63,220 bases of DNA, from positions 1 to 63,220 of the forward strand of contig CANROD010000009.1 of the NCBI GenBank assembly GCA_947632105.1, read 5' to 3'. The stretch's first letter is position 1. Each line of letters opens with the position of its first letter. This DNA is from an uncultured Oligella sp. (GTDB lineage Bacteria; Pseudomonadota; Gammaproteobacteria; Burkholderiales; Burkholderiaceae_B). Shown here one piece after another: positions 8,733 to 18,520 of the stretch. Position numbers and translations under genes: made by a program. Below the pieces are notes generated by a model. The model had not been told where the DNA came from and did no database searches. It worked only from the letters and a program-made list of their open reading frames with translations.

Positions 8733-9917
8733 ATGTCTGATTCTATCGTTATTGTTTCTGTTGCACGCACTCCAATGGGCGGCATGATGGGTGCACTTTC
8801 TTCTGTTCCTGCTTATGAGTTAGGCGCTACTGCGATTAAAGCAGCAGTAGAGCGCGCTGGTATTGACCCGAAGTTGGTCAACCAAGTCATCATGGGTAAC
8901 GTATTACAAGCTGGTCAAGGCCAAGCTCCAGCGCGTCAAGCTGCACTCGGAGCAGGTTTAGATAAGTCTGCTGCAGCCTCTACAGTGCATAAGGTGTGTG
9001 GCTCTGGTTTGAAAACTATCATGCTCGCGACGGATATCTTAAAAGCTGAAAGTGCGGATGTGATTGTTGCTGGTGGCCAAGAAAGTATGTCTAACGCTCC
9101 TTACCTACTATTGAAAGGTCGTGAGGGTTATCGCTACGGCCATTCGGCGGTCTATGACCACATGGCTTTAGATGGTCTTGAGGATGCATATGAACGCGGT
9201 ACGGCAATGGGTGTTTTCGCTGAGCGCATGGTTGAAAAATACGGTTTTACCCGTGAAGAACAGGATAACTACGCCATCGAATCATTAAACCGCGCTAATG
9301 CAGCGATCAACGATGGTAGCTTTGAGTGGGAAATTACCCCTGTCACGGTTAAATCTCGTCGTGGTGATGTTGTCGTTGATACCGATGAGCAACCAGGCAA
9401 TGCTAAACCAGATCGTATTCCTAGCCTACGCCCTGCCTTCAAGAAAGACGGAACCATCACCGCAGCTAACGCTTCTTCAATTTCTGACGGTGCTGCTGCT
9501 GTTGTGATGATGCGTGCCTCAACTGCTGAAAAACTAGGTGTTAAGCCATTAGCTCGCGTTGTTGCTCATACTGAATTTGCTGCTGAGCCAGAATGGTTCG
9601 CAACAGCGCCAGTGGCCGCTATGCAGCAGTGTTTAGAGAAAGCTGGTTGGACCAAGGATGAGGTTGATTTATATGAAATTAACGAGGCCTTTGCTTGCGT
9701 CACCATGGGGTCAATGAAAGATCTAGCCTTAGATCACGCCAAAGTTAATATCCACGGTGGTGCAACCGCTTTAGGTCACCCCATTGGTGCCTCTGGTACA
9801 CGTATTTTAGTCACTCTAATTGCGGCTTTACGTAAAACAGGTGGTAAAAAAGGCGTAGCCAGCCTATGTATTGGTGGCGGCGAGGCTGTTGCTCTTGCAG
9901 TTGAGTTAGTCGACTAA
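8733..9917 (+). CDS. Acetyl-CoA C-acetyltransferase (thiolase)
   Basis: Thiolase of 394 residues. The acyl-accepting Cys is C89 in HKVCGSGLKT, the general-base region is NEAFA plus GGATALGHPIGASG, and the second cysteine is C379 in SLCIGGGEA. The length and motifs fit biosynthetic/degradative acetoacetyl-CoA thiolases (AtoB/PhaA type). In leucine catabolism the end products are acetyl-CoA and acetoacetate, so a thiolase inside the operon can finish acetoacetate use once it is activated. A GGAG ribosome-binding site precedes the ATG. A hairpin follows the gene before liuB. Confidence 0.93.
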   Translation: MSDSIVIVSVARTPMGGMMGALSSVPAYELGATAIKAAVERAGIDPKLVNQVIMGNVLQAGQGQAPARQAALGAGLDKSAAASTVHKVCGSGLKTIMLATDILKAESADVIVAGGQESMSNAPYLLLKGREGYRYGHSAVYDHMALDGLEDAYERGTAMGVFAERMVEKYGFTREEQDNYAIESLNRANAAINDGSFEWEITPVTVKSRRGDVVVDTDEQPGNAKPDRIPSLRPAFKKDGTITAANASSISDGAAAVVMMRASTAEKLGVKPLARVVAHTEFAAEPEWFATAPVAAMQQCLEKAGWTKDEVDLYEINEAFACVTMGSMKDLALDHAKVNIHGGATALGHPIGASGTRILVTLIAALRKTGGKKGVASLCIGGGEAVALAVELVD

Positions 9918-9947
9918 GTTCTAACTAGCAAAAAACTGTAAGTTATT

Positions 9948-9988
9948 AAGGGTCTGCCTTATATATTTAACAAATAAGCAGGCCCTTT
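9948..9988 (+). terminator. Imperfect hairpin between thiolase gene and liuB
   Basis: Arms AAGGGTCTGCCTTA (9948-9961) and TAAGCAGGCCCTT (9975-9987) pair with one G-U and a one-base bulge, followed by TTTC. There is no long T run, so it may act as a weak attenuator or an mRNA-processing/stability element inside the operon. Confidence 0.5.
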
Positions 9989-10021
9989 CAAATAGGCACA
10001 ATTAAGTTTTGGAGGAGATAC

Positions 10022-11629
10022 ATGCCTATTATTAAGAGTCAAATTAATGTTCGTAGTCAGTCATTTCAAGAAAATACTCAGGCTATGCAGCAACAAATCG
10101 ATGATTTAAATGAAAAATTATCGATTAACATCAGGGGCGGTAGCGACAGTGCCAGAGAAAGGCACTTAGCACGCGGCAAGTTATTACCTCGTGATCGTGT
10201 CGAAAAGCTTCTTGATCCAGGTAGCCCATTTTTAGAGCTATCCCCACTCGCAGCATTAAATATGTATAACAATGACGCCCCAGCTGCCGGTTTAATTAGC
10301 GGCATTGGTCGTATCAATGGTATTGAGTGTATGATCGTGTGTAATGATCCAACGGTTAAAGGTGGTACATACTACCCAATGACCGTTAAAAAGCACTTAC
10401 GCGCTCAGGAAGTGGCAGAACAAAACAATTTGCCTTGTGTGTATTTAGTCGACTCTGGTGGTGCTTTCTTACCTCAACAAGATGAGGTATTTCCGGATCG
10501 TGAGCACTTTGGCCGCATCTTCTACAATCAAGCAGTCATGTCTTCAAAAGGCATTCCACAAATAGCTGCTGTTTTAGGTTCATGTACAGCTGGTGGAGCC
10601 TATGTTCCGGCAATGGCAGATGAATCAATTATTGTGAATAACCAAGGGACTATTTTCCTTGGTGGCCCACCATTAGTTAAAGCAGCAACCGGTGAAGAGG
10701 TTAATGCTGAGGACTTAGGTGGTGGTGATGTACATACCCGCTTATCCGGTGTCGCTGACCACTTAGCACAAAATGACAACCATGCTTTACAACTTGTACG
10801 TCAGGCAGTTGCTCGTTTAAATCGTAAAAAAGACAATCCGCTAGCTACAGTCGAGCCGCGTGCGCCATTATTTGATGTTGAAGAATTAAACGGTATTATC
10901 CCTGCCGATACTCGCAAGCCTTTTGATGTACGCGAAGTAATTGCACGTATTGTCGACGGCTCTGAATTTGATGAGTTTAAAGCCCGTTTCGGCACTACAT
11001 TAGTGTGCGGTTTTGCCCATATTGAAGGTATGCCTGTTGGCATTATTGCGAATAACGGTATTTTATTTTCTGAGTCTGCACAAAAAGGCACGCACTTTAT
11101 TGAGCTCTGCTGCCAACGCAAGATCCCATTAATTTTCCTTCAAAACATCACCGGTTTTATGGTCGGTCGTAAGTATGAAAACGAGGGTATTGCCCGTCAT
11201 GGTGCCAAAATGGTGACGGCGGTAGCTACTGCCAAAGTACCTAAATTTACCGTACTTATCGGTGGTTCTTTTGGTGCAGGCAACTACGGTATGTGTGGCC
11301 GTGCTTATAGTCCACGCTTCTTATTTATGTGGCCTAATGCCCGTATTTCAGTCATGGGTGGCGAGCAGGCTGCAGGCGTCTTAGCGACGGTTAAACGTGA
11401 CGGCATCGAGGGCAAAGGTGGCACTTGGTCTGCTGAGGAAGAAGAAGAGTTTAAAGCACCGATCCGCGCTCAATACGAGCATGAGGGTCATCCATATTAC
11501 GCCAGTGCTCGTATGTGGGATGACGGCATTATCAAGCCTGCTGATACACGTCGAGTCTTAGCGCTCGCTTTATCAGCCTCGCTTAATGCGCCAATTGAAG
11601 ATACTAAGTTCGGTATTTTCCGTATTTAA
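10022..11629 (+). CDS. liuB: Methylcrotonyl-CoA carboxylase beta subunit (carboxyltransferase)
   Basis: 535-residue carboxyltransferase subunit that transfers CO2 from carboxybiotin to 3-methylcrotonyl-CoA. The acyl-CoA binding face includes [18 protein letters not shown], and the oxyanion regions are [15 protein letters not shown] and [24 protein letters not shown]. The [12 protein letters not shown] segment and the pairing with a biotinylated alpha subunit are typical of methylcrotonyl-CoA rather than propionyl-CoA carboxylase. A GGAGGAG ribosome-binding site precedes the ATG at 10022. The stop is 18 nt ahead of liuD. Confidence 0.95.
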   Translation: MPIIKSQINVRSQSFQENTQAMQQQIDDLNEKLSINIRGGSDSARERHLARGKLLPRDRVEKLLDPGSPFLELSPLAALNMYNNDAPAAGLISGIGRINGIECMIVCNDPTVKGGTYYPMTVKKHLRAQEVAEQNNLPCVYLVDSGGAFLPQQDEVFPDREHFGRIFYNQAVMSSKGIPQIAAVLGSCTAGGAYVPAMADESIIVNNQGTIFLGGPPLVKAATGEEVNAEDLGGGDVHTRLSGVADHLAQNDNHALQLVRQAVARLNRKKDNPLATVEPRAPLFDVEELNGIIPADTRKPFDVREVIARIVDGSEFDEFKARFGTTLVCGFAHIEGMPVGIIANNGILFSESAQKGTHFIELCCQRKIPLIFLQNITGFMVGRKYENEGIARHGAKMVTAVATAKVPKFTVLIGGSFGAGNYGMCGRAYSPRFLFMWPNARISVMGGEQAAGVLATVKRDGIEGKGGTWSAEEEEEFKAPIRAQYEHEGHPYYASARMWDDGIIKPADTRRVLALALSASLNAPIEDTKFGIFRI

Positions 11630-11647
11630 CCTCAGCGGAGTTGCTTT

Positions 11648-13690
11648 ATGTTTAAAAAAATCTTAATTGCTAACCGCGGTGAAATTGCTTGCCGTATTGC
11701 CAGTACTGCACGCCAAATGGGTATTGCCACGGTCGCCGTTTATTCTGATGCTGATCGTCATGCTGCTCACGTCCAAGCATGTGATGAAGCAATTTATATC
11801 GGTGGTTCTGAGCCCGCACAAAGTTATTTACGTGCTGATGCCATTATTGAAGCCGCTAAAAAAACGGGCGCTGAGGCTATTCACCCTGGTTATGGTTTCT
11901 TATCTGAAAACGGTAGCTTTGTTGAAGCATGTAATCAAGCAGGTATTAAGTTTATCGGCCCTTCTGCCGCAGCAATGGAGGCGATGGGTTCCAAATCCGC
12001 TGCCAAATCATTGATGGAAAAAGCCGGTGTACCATTAGTGCCCGGTTACCACGGTGATAATCAGGATCCGGATTTTTTACACGAACAAGCCGATCAAATT
12101 GGCTACCCAGTATTGATTAAAGCCAGTGCTGGTGGTGGTGGTAAGGGCATGCGAATTGTTAACAGTAGCGCTGAGTTTATCAGCATGCTGGATTCATGTA
12201 AACGCGAAGCCATTAGCAGTTTCAGTAATGACCACGTACTCATTGAGCGCTACGTGACTAAACCCCGCCATATTGAGATTCAGGTGTTTGGTGATGAGCT
12301 TGGTAACTACGTCTATTTATTTGAACGTGATTGTTCCGTACAGCGTCGCCACCAAAAGGTCATTGAAGAGGCCCCCGCCCCCGGCATGACAGAAGAACGT
12401 CGTCGCGCCATGGGTGAAGCTGCGGTTAACGCTGCCCGTGCAGTCAACTATGTAGGGGCCGGTACGGTTGAGTTTATTGCTGAACAAGACGGTACCTTCT
12501 ACTTTATGGAAATGAATACACGTCTACAGGTTGAACACCCGGTGACCGAGATGATTACGGGCTATGACTTGGTTGAATGGCAACTACGAATCGCTAACAA
12601 CGAGCCTATTCCGGTACAACAAGAGGACTTGGCGATCAATGGCCATGCCATTGAAGTACGTATTTATGCAGAAAATCCGGACAATGACTTTTTACCCTCT
12701 ATTGGTTTATTAAGTCATTTGAGCTTCCCTACTCACCTCAGCTTTGTCAATGCACCGGTTCGTGTAGATAGTGGTATTCGCCAAGGCGACAGTATCAGCC
12801 CATTTTACGACCCAATGATCGCCAAGCTGATTGTCTGGGGCGCTGACCGCGAGCAAGCAATTGCCCGTATGCGTCAAGCGTTATTAGGTACACATATTAT
12901 TGGTCTACACACCAATGTATCGTTCCTATATCGCTTAATGACGAACGAAGCATTTGTTAATGCCGATTTGGATACCGGTTTAATTGAAAAAAACCAAGAA
13001 ACCCTATTCCCTCCTACTCAAGCTGCATCTACTAAGTCCTTAGCCTATGTCGCGGCAAGCTACTTAGCTAAACATGGTCTTAAAAATAGCCTTACTGCTA
13101 AAAACATACCTGTTGGCTACAGAGACCCATGGGATAGCTCAGATTACTGGCGTCTACGCCAAGGTGAAGGAACAACCATTACGGTTGAAGACGATAACAA
13201 TGAGTACCTACTCCAAGTTAATCAACGCAGCACCGACCAATGGACTTTAACGCTTGCAGGGACAGAGCACGAGTTCGCTTGGGAATCAAGGACCTTTGCT
13301 AATAATGGCCAAGATAGTTATGAGATTAAACTCGAACTTGACGGCATGCTAAGCCAAGGCAAGGTGGTTCTAACAGGTGAAGAAATCTATCTCTACACCC
13401 AAGACGGCCAAACCCGCTTAAGACTACCTGATACCTTAGCCCACGCAGGCGAAGGTGATGATGTCGGTGGTGGTGGCTTAACCGCACCAATGCCAGGCAA
13501 AGTGATCAACATCCTAGTCAAGGTCGACGATAAGGTTGAACCAGGTGATGTACTACTTGTCATGGAAGCCATGAAGATGGAGCATTCAATCACCGCTGCG
13601 ACTGGCGGCATAGTTAAGGAAATTTTCTTTGCGGTCGGCGACCAAGTCACTGAAGGCGCTGAATTAATTAAGTTAGATACTGAAGAGTAG
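11648..13690 (+). CDS. liuD: Methylcrotonyl-CoA carboxylase alpha subunit (biotin carboxylase and carrier)
   Basis: 680-residue protein with an N-terminal biotin carboxylase core (KILIANRGEIACRI at the start, Gly-rich ATP loop KASAGGGGKGMRIV, catalytic region EMNTRLQVEHPVTEMITGYDLVEWQ), a middle BT-like domain and a C-terminal biotinyl carrier domain with AMKM. The biotin-accepting lysine is about K643 in VMEAMKMEHS. It carboxylates biotin with ATP and bicarbonate and hands CO2 to the LiuB subunit. It is the last gene of the operon and ends in a strong terminator. Genes for methylglutaconyl-CoA hydratase (liuC) and HMG-CoA lyase (liuE) are not in this cluster. Confidence 0.95.
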   Translation: MFKKILIANRGEIACRIASTARQMGIATVAVYSDADRHAAHVQACDEAIYIGGSEPAQSYLRADAIIEAAKKTGAEAIHPGYGFLSENGSFVEACNQAGIKFIGPSAAAMEAMGSKSAAKSLMEKAGVPLVPGYHGDNQDPDFLHEQADQIGYPVLIKASAGGGGKGMRIVNSSAEFISMLDSCKREAISSFSNDHVLIERYVTKPRHIEIQVFGDELGNYVYLFERDCSVQRRHQKVIEEAPAPGMTEERRRAMGEAAVNAARAVNYVGAGTVEFIAEQDGTFYFMEMNTRLQVEHPVTEMITGYDLVEWQLRIANNEPIPVQQEDLAINGHAIEVRIYAENPDNDFLPSIGLLSHLSFPTHLSFVNAPVRVDSGIRQGDSISPFYDPMIAKLIVWGADREQAIARMRQALLGTHIIGLHTNVSFLYRLMTNEAFVNADLDTGLIEKNQETLFPPTQAASTKSLAYVAASYLAKHGLKNSLTAKNIPVGYRDPWDSSDYWRLRQGEGTTITVEDDNNEYLLQVNQRSTDQWTLTLAGTEHEFAWESRTFANNGQDSYEIKLELDGMLSQGKVVLTGEEIYLYTQDGQTRLRLPDTLAHAGEGDDVGGGGLTAPMPGKVINILVKVDDKVEPGDVLLVMEAMKMEHSITAATGGIVKEIFFAVGDQVTEGAELIKLDTEE

Positions 13691-13715
13691 ACTAGCTGAT
13701 GACTTAAAGCATAAG

Positions 13716-13753
13716 AAAAGGGCTGCTTTATTAAATTAAAGCAGCCCTTTTTT
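13716..13753 (+). terminator. Terminator of the liu operon
   Basis: Perfect 15-bp stem AAAAGGGCTGCTTTA (13716-13730) with its complement at 13737-13751, a 6-nt loop and a T run ending at 13753. It lies between convergent genes and could work both ways. Confidence 0.92.
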
Positions 13754-13884
13754 GTTGTAGTATTAACACTCACATCTCAATACAAACGACTAAACGCACA
13801 AACTTAGTGCAAATCTTGAGGCCTTCCTTCTGCGAGCAAGAAGATAGTTAAAGTATAAAATATGTTCTTAGCAACTCGCCAAAG

Positions 13885-14742
13885 CTAACCCTTCTGACAC
13901 AGCTTCAACCAACCCCTTATCGTCTCCAGCGCCTCTGGCTCATCTAAAAATGGTACGTGGGCACGGTCTTGAAGCGTGCAAGCGAGCATATCAGGACGAC
14001 GATTCTTCATCTCAGTCACGGTCTCAGCACTAAGCAAATCTGAGTTCTCACCGCGAATCACGGCGAGAGGCTTACCTTCCAACATATCAAATAAGGGCCA
14101 CATAGCCGGCACCTCATCCACATCGACCATACTCTCAACAAAGCCAGTACGTAAGGCCGGATCATAAAATAACTCGACCCCATCATCACCCATAATATAT
14201 TGGTTATTAGCTTCCTCTAACCAGCGAGAATCAGGGACATTATCAAAACCAACACGACTAGCCTTTAAAATCTCAGCCATCTCCTGCATGGTTTTAGCTT
14301 CAGGCTTAATCCCTAAATAATCACCAATTTTCTGTAAGCCCTCAAGCTCTAAGACTGGCCCAATATCATTAAATACAACGCCGACGATACGGTCTAGCGC
14401 AGCATAGGCTAAAGTCAAGGCAATCAAGCCACCACGAGAAGTACCAATAATAGCGGCGCGCTCAATGCCTAAATGGTCCATCACCGCAAGTACATCCGCA
14501 CTTTCCTGCAGTACTGTATAGCTCGTATGGTCGCTCCAATCAGAACGACCACGACCACGGCTATCGATACGTACTAAGCGTATATTAGGGTCAAAATGAG
14601 CAGCCAAATAGTCGAAGTCCTGACTGTTGCGAGTTAAACCAGCTAAAGCAATAACGGTCAGACCCTCATAGCCACTTGGGTGGGTATCACGATAAAAAAT
14701 CTCCGTACCATCCTGCACTTGAAAACGATTTGCACTACTCAT
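13885..14742 (-). CDS. Alpha/beta-fold hydrolase
   Basis: 285-residue alpha/beta hydrolase. The nucleophile elbow is GTSRGG, the oxyanion region follows LAGLTRNSQDFDYLA near the N-terminus, and the probable catalytic histidine lies in DRAHVPFLDEP near the C-terminus. DSRGRGRSDW is the usual post-strand-4 motif. There is no signal peptide, so it acts in the cytoplasm. It is the third gene of a tight minus-strand operon behind the MaoC-Pta fusion and acetate kinase, with 24-nt spacing. That suggests a role in short-chain acyl or ester metabolism, but the substrate is unknown. Confidence 0.8.
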   Translation of the reverse strand: MSSANRFQVQDGTEIFYRDTHPSGYEGLTVIALAGLTRNSQDFDYLAAHFDPNIRLVRIDSRGRGRSDWSDHTSYTVLQESADVLAVMDHLGIERAAIIGTSRGGLIALTLAYAALDRIVGVVFNDIGPVLELEGLQKIGDYLGIKPEAKTMQEMAEILKASRVGFDNVPDSRWLEEANNQYIMGDDGVELFYDPALRTGFVESMVDVDEVPAMWPLFDMLEGKPLAVIRGENSDLLSAETVTEMKNRRPDMLACTLQDRAHVPFLDEPEALETIRGWLKLCQKG

Positions 14743-14766
14743 ATTTGACTCCTAGCATACTACTTT

Positions 14767-15975
14767 CTACGCTACGTTGCTGCTTGAGCCGACTAGACTT
14801 CTAGCGGCACGAACAATAACTAACTCTTCATCCGTTGGCACTACCATCACCTTGACCTTAGAGCTATCAGTACTAATCTGTGCCTTACCCTTAACTGCAT
14901 TATTGCGTTCATTGTCAAAGTCAACGCCTAACCAAGCTAAGCCCTCGCACACCTGCTGACGCACAAGCGCTGAGTTTTCACCAATACCCGCGGTAAATAC
15001 TAACAAATCAATACCTTCCATCGTCGCAGCCATTGAAGCTACTGCGGAACGTATCTTATTAGTAAAATACCTAATAGCACGATCACCCTCTTCGGTACCG
15101 GCCTCACTCAAGGTGCGCATATCATTAGATAATCCACCTGATAGACCTAATAAGCCTGATTCATAGTAAAGCATATGGCTTACCTCGGCAACACTCAGCC
15201 CCTCATCTTCCAGTAAGTGTAAAACCACACCTGGATCAAGTTGACCACAGCGAGTACCCATCGGTAAGCCGTCAAGTACCGTAAAGCCCATCGTACTAGC
15301 TTTACTTTGACCGTTTTCAATTGCACATAGCGAAGCACCATTACCCAAATGAGCAACCACTACCTTACCCTGATGGTATTGCGGTGCTAAACGCTCAATT
15401 TCAGTATTGATAAAGTCATAACTTAAACCGTGGAAACCGTAACGTACAATGCCCTCTTCATAAAAGTGATAAGGCAACGCAAAGGCTTTATTTTCAAAGT
15501 TCTGACCAACGTGAAATGCCGTATCAAAGCATGCAACCTGTGGAATATGAGGGAAGTACTCAATCGCTGCATAAATACCGGACAAGTTATGCGGCTGATG
15601 CAAAGGAGCTAGCTTAATAAAGGACTCTAAGTTACTTATCACCTCATCATTAATCAATACAGGACGGTCATAAGAGTCACCACCATGAACCACACGGTGA
15701 CCTGCGCCCACTATCTCAACATTAGGAAAATGCATGTTAAGGGCAGCAATAACTACCTTCATAGCAGCTTGATGATTTTGTAACTCACAATTGTCCGGTA
15801 AGGCTAAGGCCTCACCAAGACCATCTTTAATCTTGACACCCGAGTCAGCAGAGCCAATTCGCTCACAATTACCCACCATCACAGGTGAGTCATGGTCATC
15901 AAGATAAAGTGCGAACTTCAATGACGATGAACCCGCGTTAATAGATAAAAAGCCCTTTTGATTATTATCCGTCAT
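14767..15975 (-). CDS. ackA: Acetate kinase
   Basis: Acetate/propionate kinase family (ASKHA fold), 402 residues, interconverting acyl phosphate plus ADP with acid plus ATP. Motifs are SINAGSSSLKFALY at the N-terminus (phosphate 1 loop), HRVVHGGDSYDRPVL, FDTAFHVGQ and VVAHLGNGASLCAIENGQS, ending with VFTAGIGENSALVRQQV. It is located 23 nt downstream of a phosphotransacetylase gene, completing an Ack-Pta pathway for acetate overflow or activation. Butyrate kinase is excluded by the full-length acetate-kinase signatures. Confidence 0.93.
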   Translation of the reverse strand: MTDNNQKGFLSINAGSSSLKFALYLDDHDSPVMVGNCERIGSADSGVKIKDGLGEALALPDNCELQNHQAAMKVVIAALNMHFPNVEIVGAGHRVVHGGDSYDRPVLINDEVISNLESFIKLAPLHQPHNLSGIYAAIEYFPHIPQVACFDTAFHVGQNFENKAFALPYHFYEEGIVRYGFHGLSYDFINTEIERLAPQYHQGKVVVAHLGNGASLCAIENGQSKASTMGFTVLDGLPMGTRCGQLDPGVVLHLLEDEGLSVAEVSHMLYYESGLLGLSGGLSNDMRTLSEAGTEEGDRAIRYFTNKIRSAVASMAATMEGIDLLVFTAGIGENSALVRQQVCEGLAWLGVDFDNERNNAVKGKAQISTDSSKVKVMVVPTDEELVIVRAARSLVGSSSNVA

Positions 15976-15998
15976 ACATACTCCCTTTTTAAATCAAT

Positions 15999-17381
15999 TT
16001 ATTTATTTTTTCTATTTGCGTACTGTAGGCTAACCACTGCGCATGATGCTAAGCGTGACATTTCGCTATCAGAGCGTGAGTTTAGAATCACCGGTACCTT
16101 AGAGCCTAATACTAAACCGGCGCCCTCTGCATAGGCTACGTAGGTCATTTGCTTAAAGAACATATTCGCAGCGTCTAGGTCAGGCATAATTAAGACGTTC
16201 GCTCGACCAGCAACCTCACTAACGATACCTTTAGTACGAGCAGCATTTTCATCAATCGCATTATCCATTGCTAATGGACCTTCTACTAAACCACCTTTAA
16301 TTTGGCCACGATCAGCCATTTTTGATAAAAGAGCAGCATCAACAGAAGACTGGATATTTGCATTAACCACCTCCACGGCAGAAAGTACAGCTACACGTGC
16401 CTCTACACCTAAAGAAACCGCTAAATCAATGGCGTTTTGAGTAATATCGACTTTAGTCGCTAAGTCAGGATAAATATTAATTGCCGCGTCACTCACATAA
16501 AGTAACTCAGGACGACTCGGTGCATCCATCACAAAAACGTGAGTAAAGCGACGACCCACGCGTAAACCATGCTCTTTATTTAGCATTGCGCGTAGTAAAT
16601 CATCCGTGTGAAGGTGACCCTTCATAATAGAAACCGCACGACCCTCGTGTACTAACTTACACGCTTCAAGCGCGACATCTTGATCTTTGCCCTCTACCTC
16701 AATAATTTCCATATTGGAAATATCTGTATCCATTTGCTTAGCAGCTTCAAGGATTTTCTCTTTATTCCCAAGTAGGATAGGAATAATGATGCCCTCTTTA
16801 GCAGCTAAAACTGCACCACCTAAGGAAGTTGTATTGTGTGGGCAAACCACTGCTACCGGAATAGGATCACATTGCTTAGCACGCTGTAAAAGCTCTTCAA
16901 AATGACGGTGACGTTGCACTAAAAGACCCGGCACCTCTAATTTATCGCGCTCGTACTTAACTGTAGGGGCAATCACATCCGCTTTACCATCAAGTACTAA
17001 TTCATTATCGGAGCTACGCTTTACTGATAAGTTAATGCTAACGATGTTATTTTCTTTTTTCTCAATTACTTCAACCTCTATCAACATCTCCTCACCAGGA
17101 TGAGCACGTCCGTGAGACTCAAATTGGAAATCTTTAAACTGAGCACCCGGACCCGGCAAAATATTACCGACCACTGCTGAAACGATAGAGGCTACAAACA
17201 TCGTCGGCGCCATGTTTTCCGGCTCACCATCACCATCAACATCTTGATTAGGCAAACTTAACGGATTATAGTTACCCGAGGTTTGTGCAAAAACATATAA
17301 ATCATCCTCTGTGATCAAACGGCGTAATTCAGCCTTATCACCTATTTGTAACTCTTCAAAAGTGCGGTTTACTAAACGCAT
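15999..17381 (-). CDS. MaoC-like domain fused to phosphate acetyl/butyryltransferase
   Basis: 460 residues with two domains. Residues about 1-145 are a MaoC/hot-dog hydratase-like domain. Residues about 155-455 are a phosphate acetyl/butyryltransferase domain (AVVCPHNTTSLGGAVLAAKEG, LPDLDAANMFFKQMTYVAYAEGAGLVLGSKVPVIL). Such fusions are usually annotated as bifunctional enoyl-CoA hydratase/phosphate acetyltransferase. In this copy the hydratase signature SGDxNPxH reads SGNYNPLS (G36, N37, S42), so both the catalytic Asp and His are replaced, and the later GHGM motif reads MAPTM. The Pta half looks intact. It is the first gene of the operon with ackA and a hydrolase. Expected reaction: acetyl-CoA (or a longer acyl-CoA) plus phosphate to acyl phosphate. 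Confidence 0.88.
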   Translation of the reverse strand: MRLVNRTFEELQIGDKAELRRLITEDDLYVFAQTSGNYNPLSLPNQDVDGDGEPENMAPTMFVASIVSAVVGNILPGPGAQFKDFQFESHGRAHPGEEMLIEVEVIEKKENNIVSINLSVKRSSDNELVLDGKADVIAPTVKYERDKLEVPGLLVQRHRHFEELLQRAKQCDPIPVAVVCPHNTTSLGGAVLAAKEGIIIPILLGNKEKILEAAKQMDTDISNMEIIEVEGKDQDVALEACKLVHEGRAVSIMKGHLHTDDLLRAMLNKEHGLRVGRRFTHVFVMDAPSRPELLYVSDAAINIYPDLATKVDITQNAIDLAVSLGVEARVAVLSAVEVVNANIQSSVDAALLSKMADRGQIKGGLVEGPLAMDNAIDENAARTKGIVSEVAGRANVLIMPDLDAANMFFKQMTYVAYAEGAGLVLGSKVPVILNSRSDSEMSRLASCAVVSLQYANRKNK

Positions 17382-17562
17382 AATTTAAAACTCCTTTTGC
17401 TATATTAAGGGTGCGTTCATGAGTAATAAATAAGCAGAAGCTTTAAACAAAAGCGCTGCTCATATCATCATAATGCTGCAAGATTATTAACGATTGAAAA
17501 TAATCCTAGCACTAAGCTATGACATAGCTTTGACAAAAATCCTTTAGTTTGTACTAATTTAA

Positions 17563-17604
17563 CAAAGAACCCCCACAAACTCTGAAATTTGTGGGGGTTC
17601 TTTG
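17563..17604 (-). terminator. Terminator downstream of metQ
   Basis: Perfect 17-bp stem, arms 17563-17579 and 17588-17604 (core AGAACCCCCACAAA), 8-nt loop. On the minus strand the stem is followed by a T-rich stretch. It ends the metNIQ transcript 41 nt after the metQ stop. Confidence 0.9.
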
Positions 17605-17644
17605 ATCATTGTTAATTGCCTAAGCAATTATCTTGAATAAACAC

Positions 17645-18433
17645 TTAAAACGCAGGTACAACAGCACCATCATATTGCTCAGCAATGAACTTCTTAACAT
17701 CTTCGCTTTGAATGGCTTTAATTAATTTCTCAACGCGAGGGTCCTTTTCATTGCCTGCTTTAACAGCAACCAAGTTGGCATAAGGAGACTCAGCACCTTC
17801 AATTAATAGGGCATCTTCTAGCGGATTTAAACCGGCTTCTAGCGCATAGTTCGTATTAATTAAGGCTAAATCAACGTCTTCTAAGACGCGTGCTAAGGTA
17901 GCAGCTTCAAGCTCAGTGAATTTAAGCTTCTTAGGATTCTCAGCAACATCTCTGGAAGTCGCTAATAAATTAGTTGGATCCTCTAGTTTAATAATGCCGT
18001 ATTCCTCTAATAATAAAAGAGCACGAGCACCGTTAGATGGGTCGTTAGGAATCGCAACACGAGCACCTTCTTTTAGATCCTCAATATTATTAATCTTTTT
18101 AGAGTAAGCACCAAAAGGCTCAACATGCACTAGTGCAACACTCACTAGATCCGTACCGCGCTCACCATTAAAGCTATCTAAATAAGGCTTATGCTGGAAG
18201 AAGTTCACATCAATTTGACCATCAGCCACTTGTTGGTTAGGCTGTACATAATCTGTAAATACCTTGATATCCAAATCAACGCCATTTTCTTTAAGTGCTG
18301 GCTGAATATGTTCAAGAATCTCAGCGTGGGGTACAGGTGTAGCCGCAATCGATAGTTTATCTGCTGCTAATGCAGGCTGTAATGACACGGTAGCTGTTAG
18401 GGCTAGTGCTGAAAAAATAGATTTTAATTTCAT
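17645..18433 (-). CDS. metQ: Methionine ABC transporter substrate-binding protein
   Basis: NlpA/MetQ family, 262 residues. A Sec signal peptide (MKLKSIFSALALTATVSLQPALA) is followed by DKLSIAATPVPHAEILEHIQP, the typical MetQ start. The usual lipobox cysteine is missing: cleavage appears to occur after ALA by signal peptidase I, so this protein may be soluble in the periplasm rather than lipid-anchored. The motif NVNFFQHKPYLDSF and the pairing with MetI and MetN identify the system as a D/L-methionine importer. A hairpin separates it from metI upstream. Confidence 0.93.
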   Translation of the reverse strand: MKLKSIFSALALTATVSLQPALAADKLSIAATPVPHAEILEHIQPALKENGVDLDIKVFTDYVQPNQQVADGQIDVNFFQHKPYLDSFNGERGTDLVSVALVHVEPFGAYSKKINNIEDLKEGARVAIPNDPSNGARALLLLEEYGIIKLEDPTNLLATSRDVAENPKKLKFTELEAATLARVLEDVDLALINTNYALEAGLNPLEDALLIEGAESPYANLVAVKAGNEKDPRVEKLIKAIQSEDVKKFIAEQYDGAVVPAF

Positions 18434-18485
18434 AACATATTCTCCATTAATTTTTTAATATGATTAATGATATATAAAGCCCAAT

Positions 18486-18520
18486 AAAAAAGCCATAAAA
18501 ACAATCGTTTATATGGCTTT
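18486..18520 (-). terminator. Attenuator-like hairpin between metI and metQ
   Basis: Stem AAAGCCATA (18489-18497) with TATGGCTTT (18512-18520). The stem can extend inward, and on the minus strand it is followed by TTTTTATT. It lies in the 114-nt gap between metI and metQ and could reduce read-through or stabilise the metNI message. Confidence 0.6.

Noticed and set aside
9918-10021. Strong operon-ending terminator between the thiolase gene and liuB
   Set aside because: The hairpin is imperfect and lacks a proper T run, and liuB has only a ribosome-binding site and no clear promoter, so the operon probably continues.
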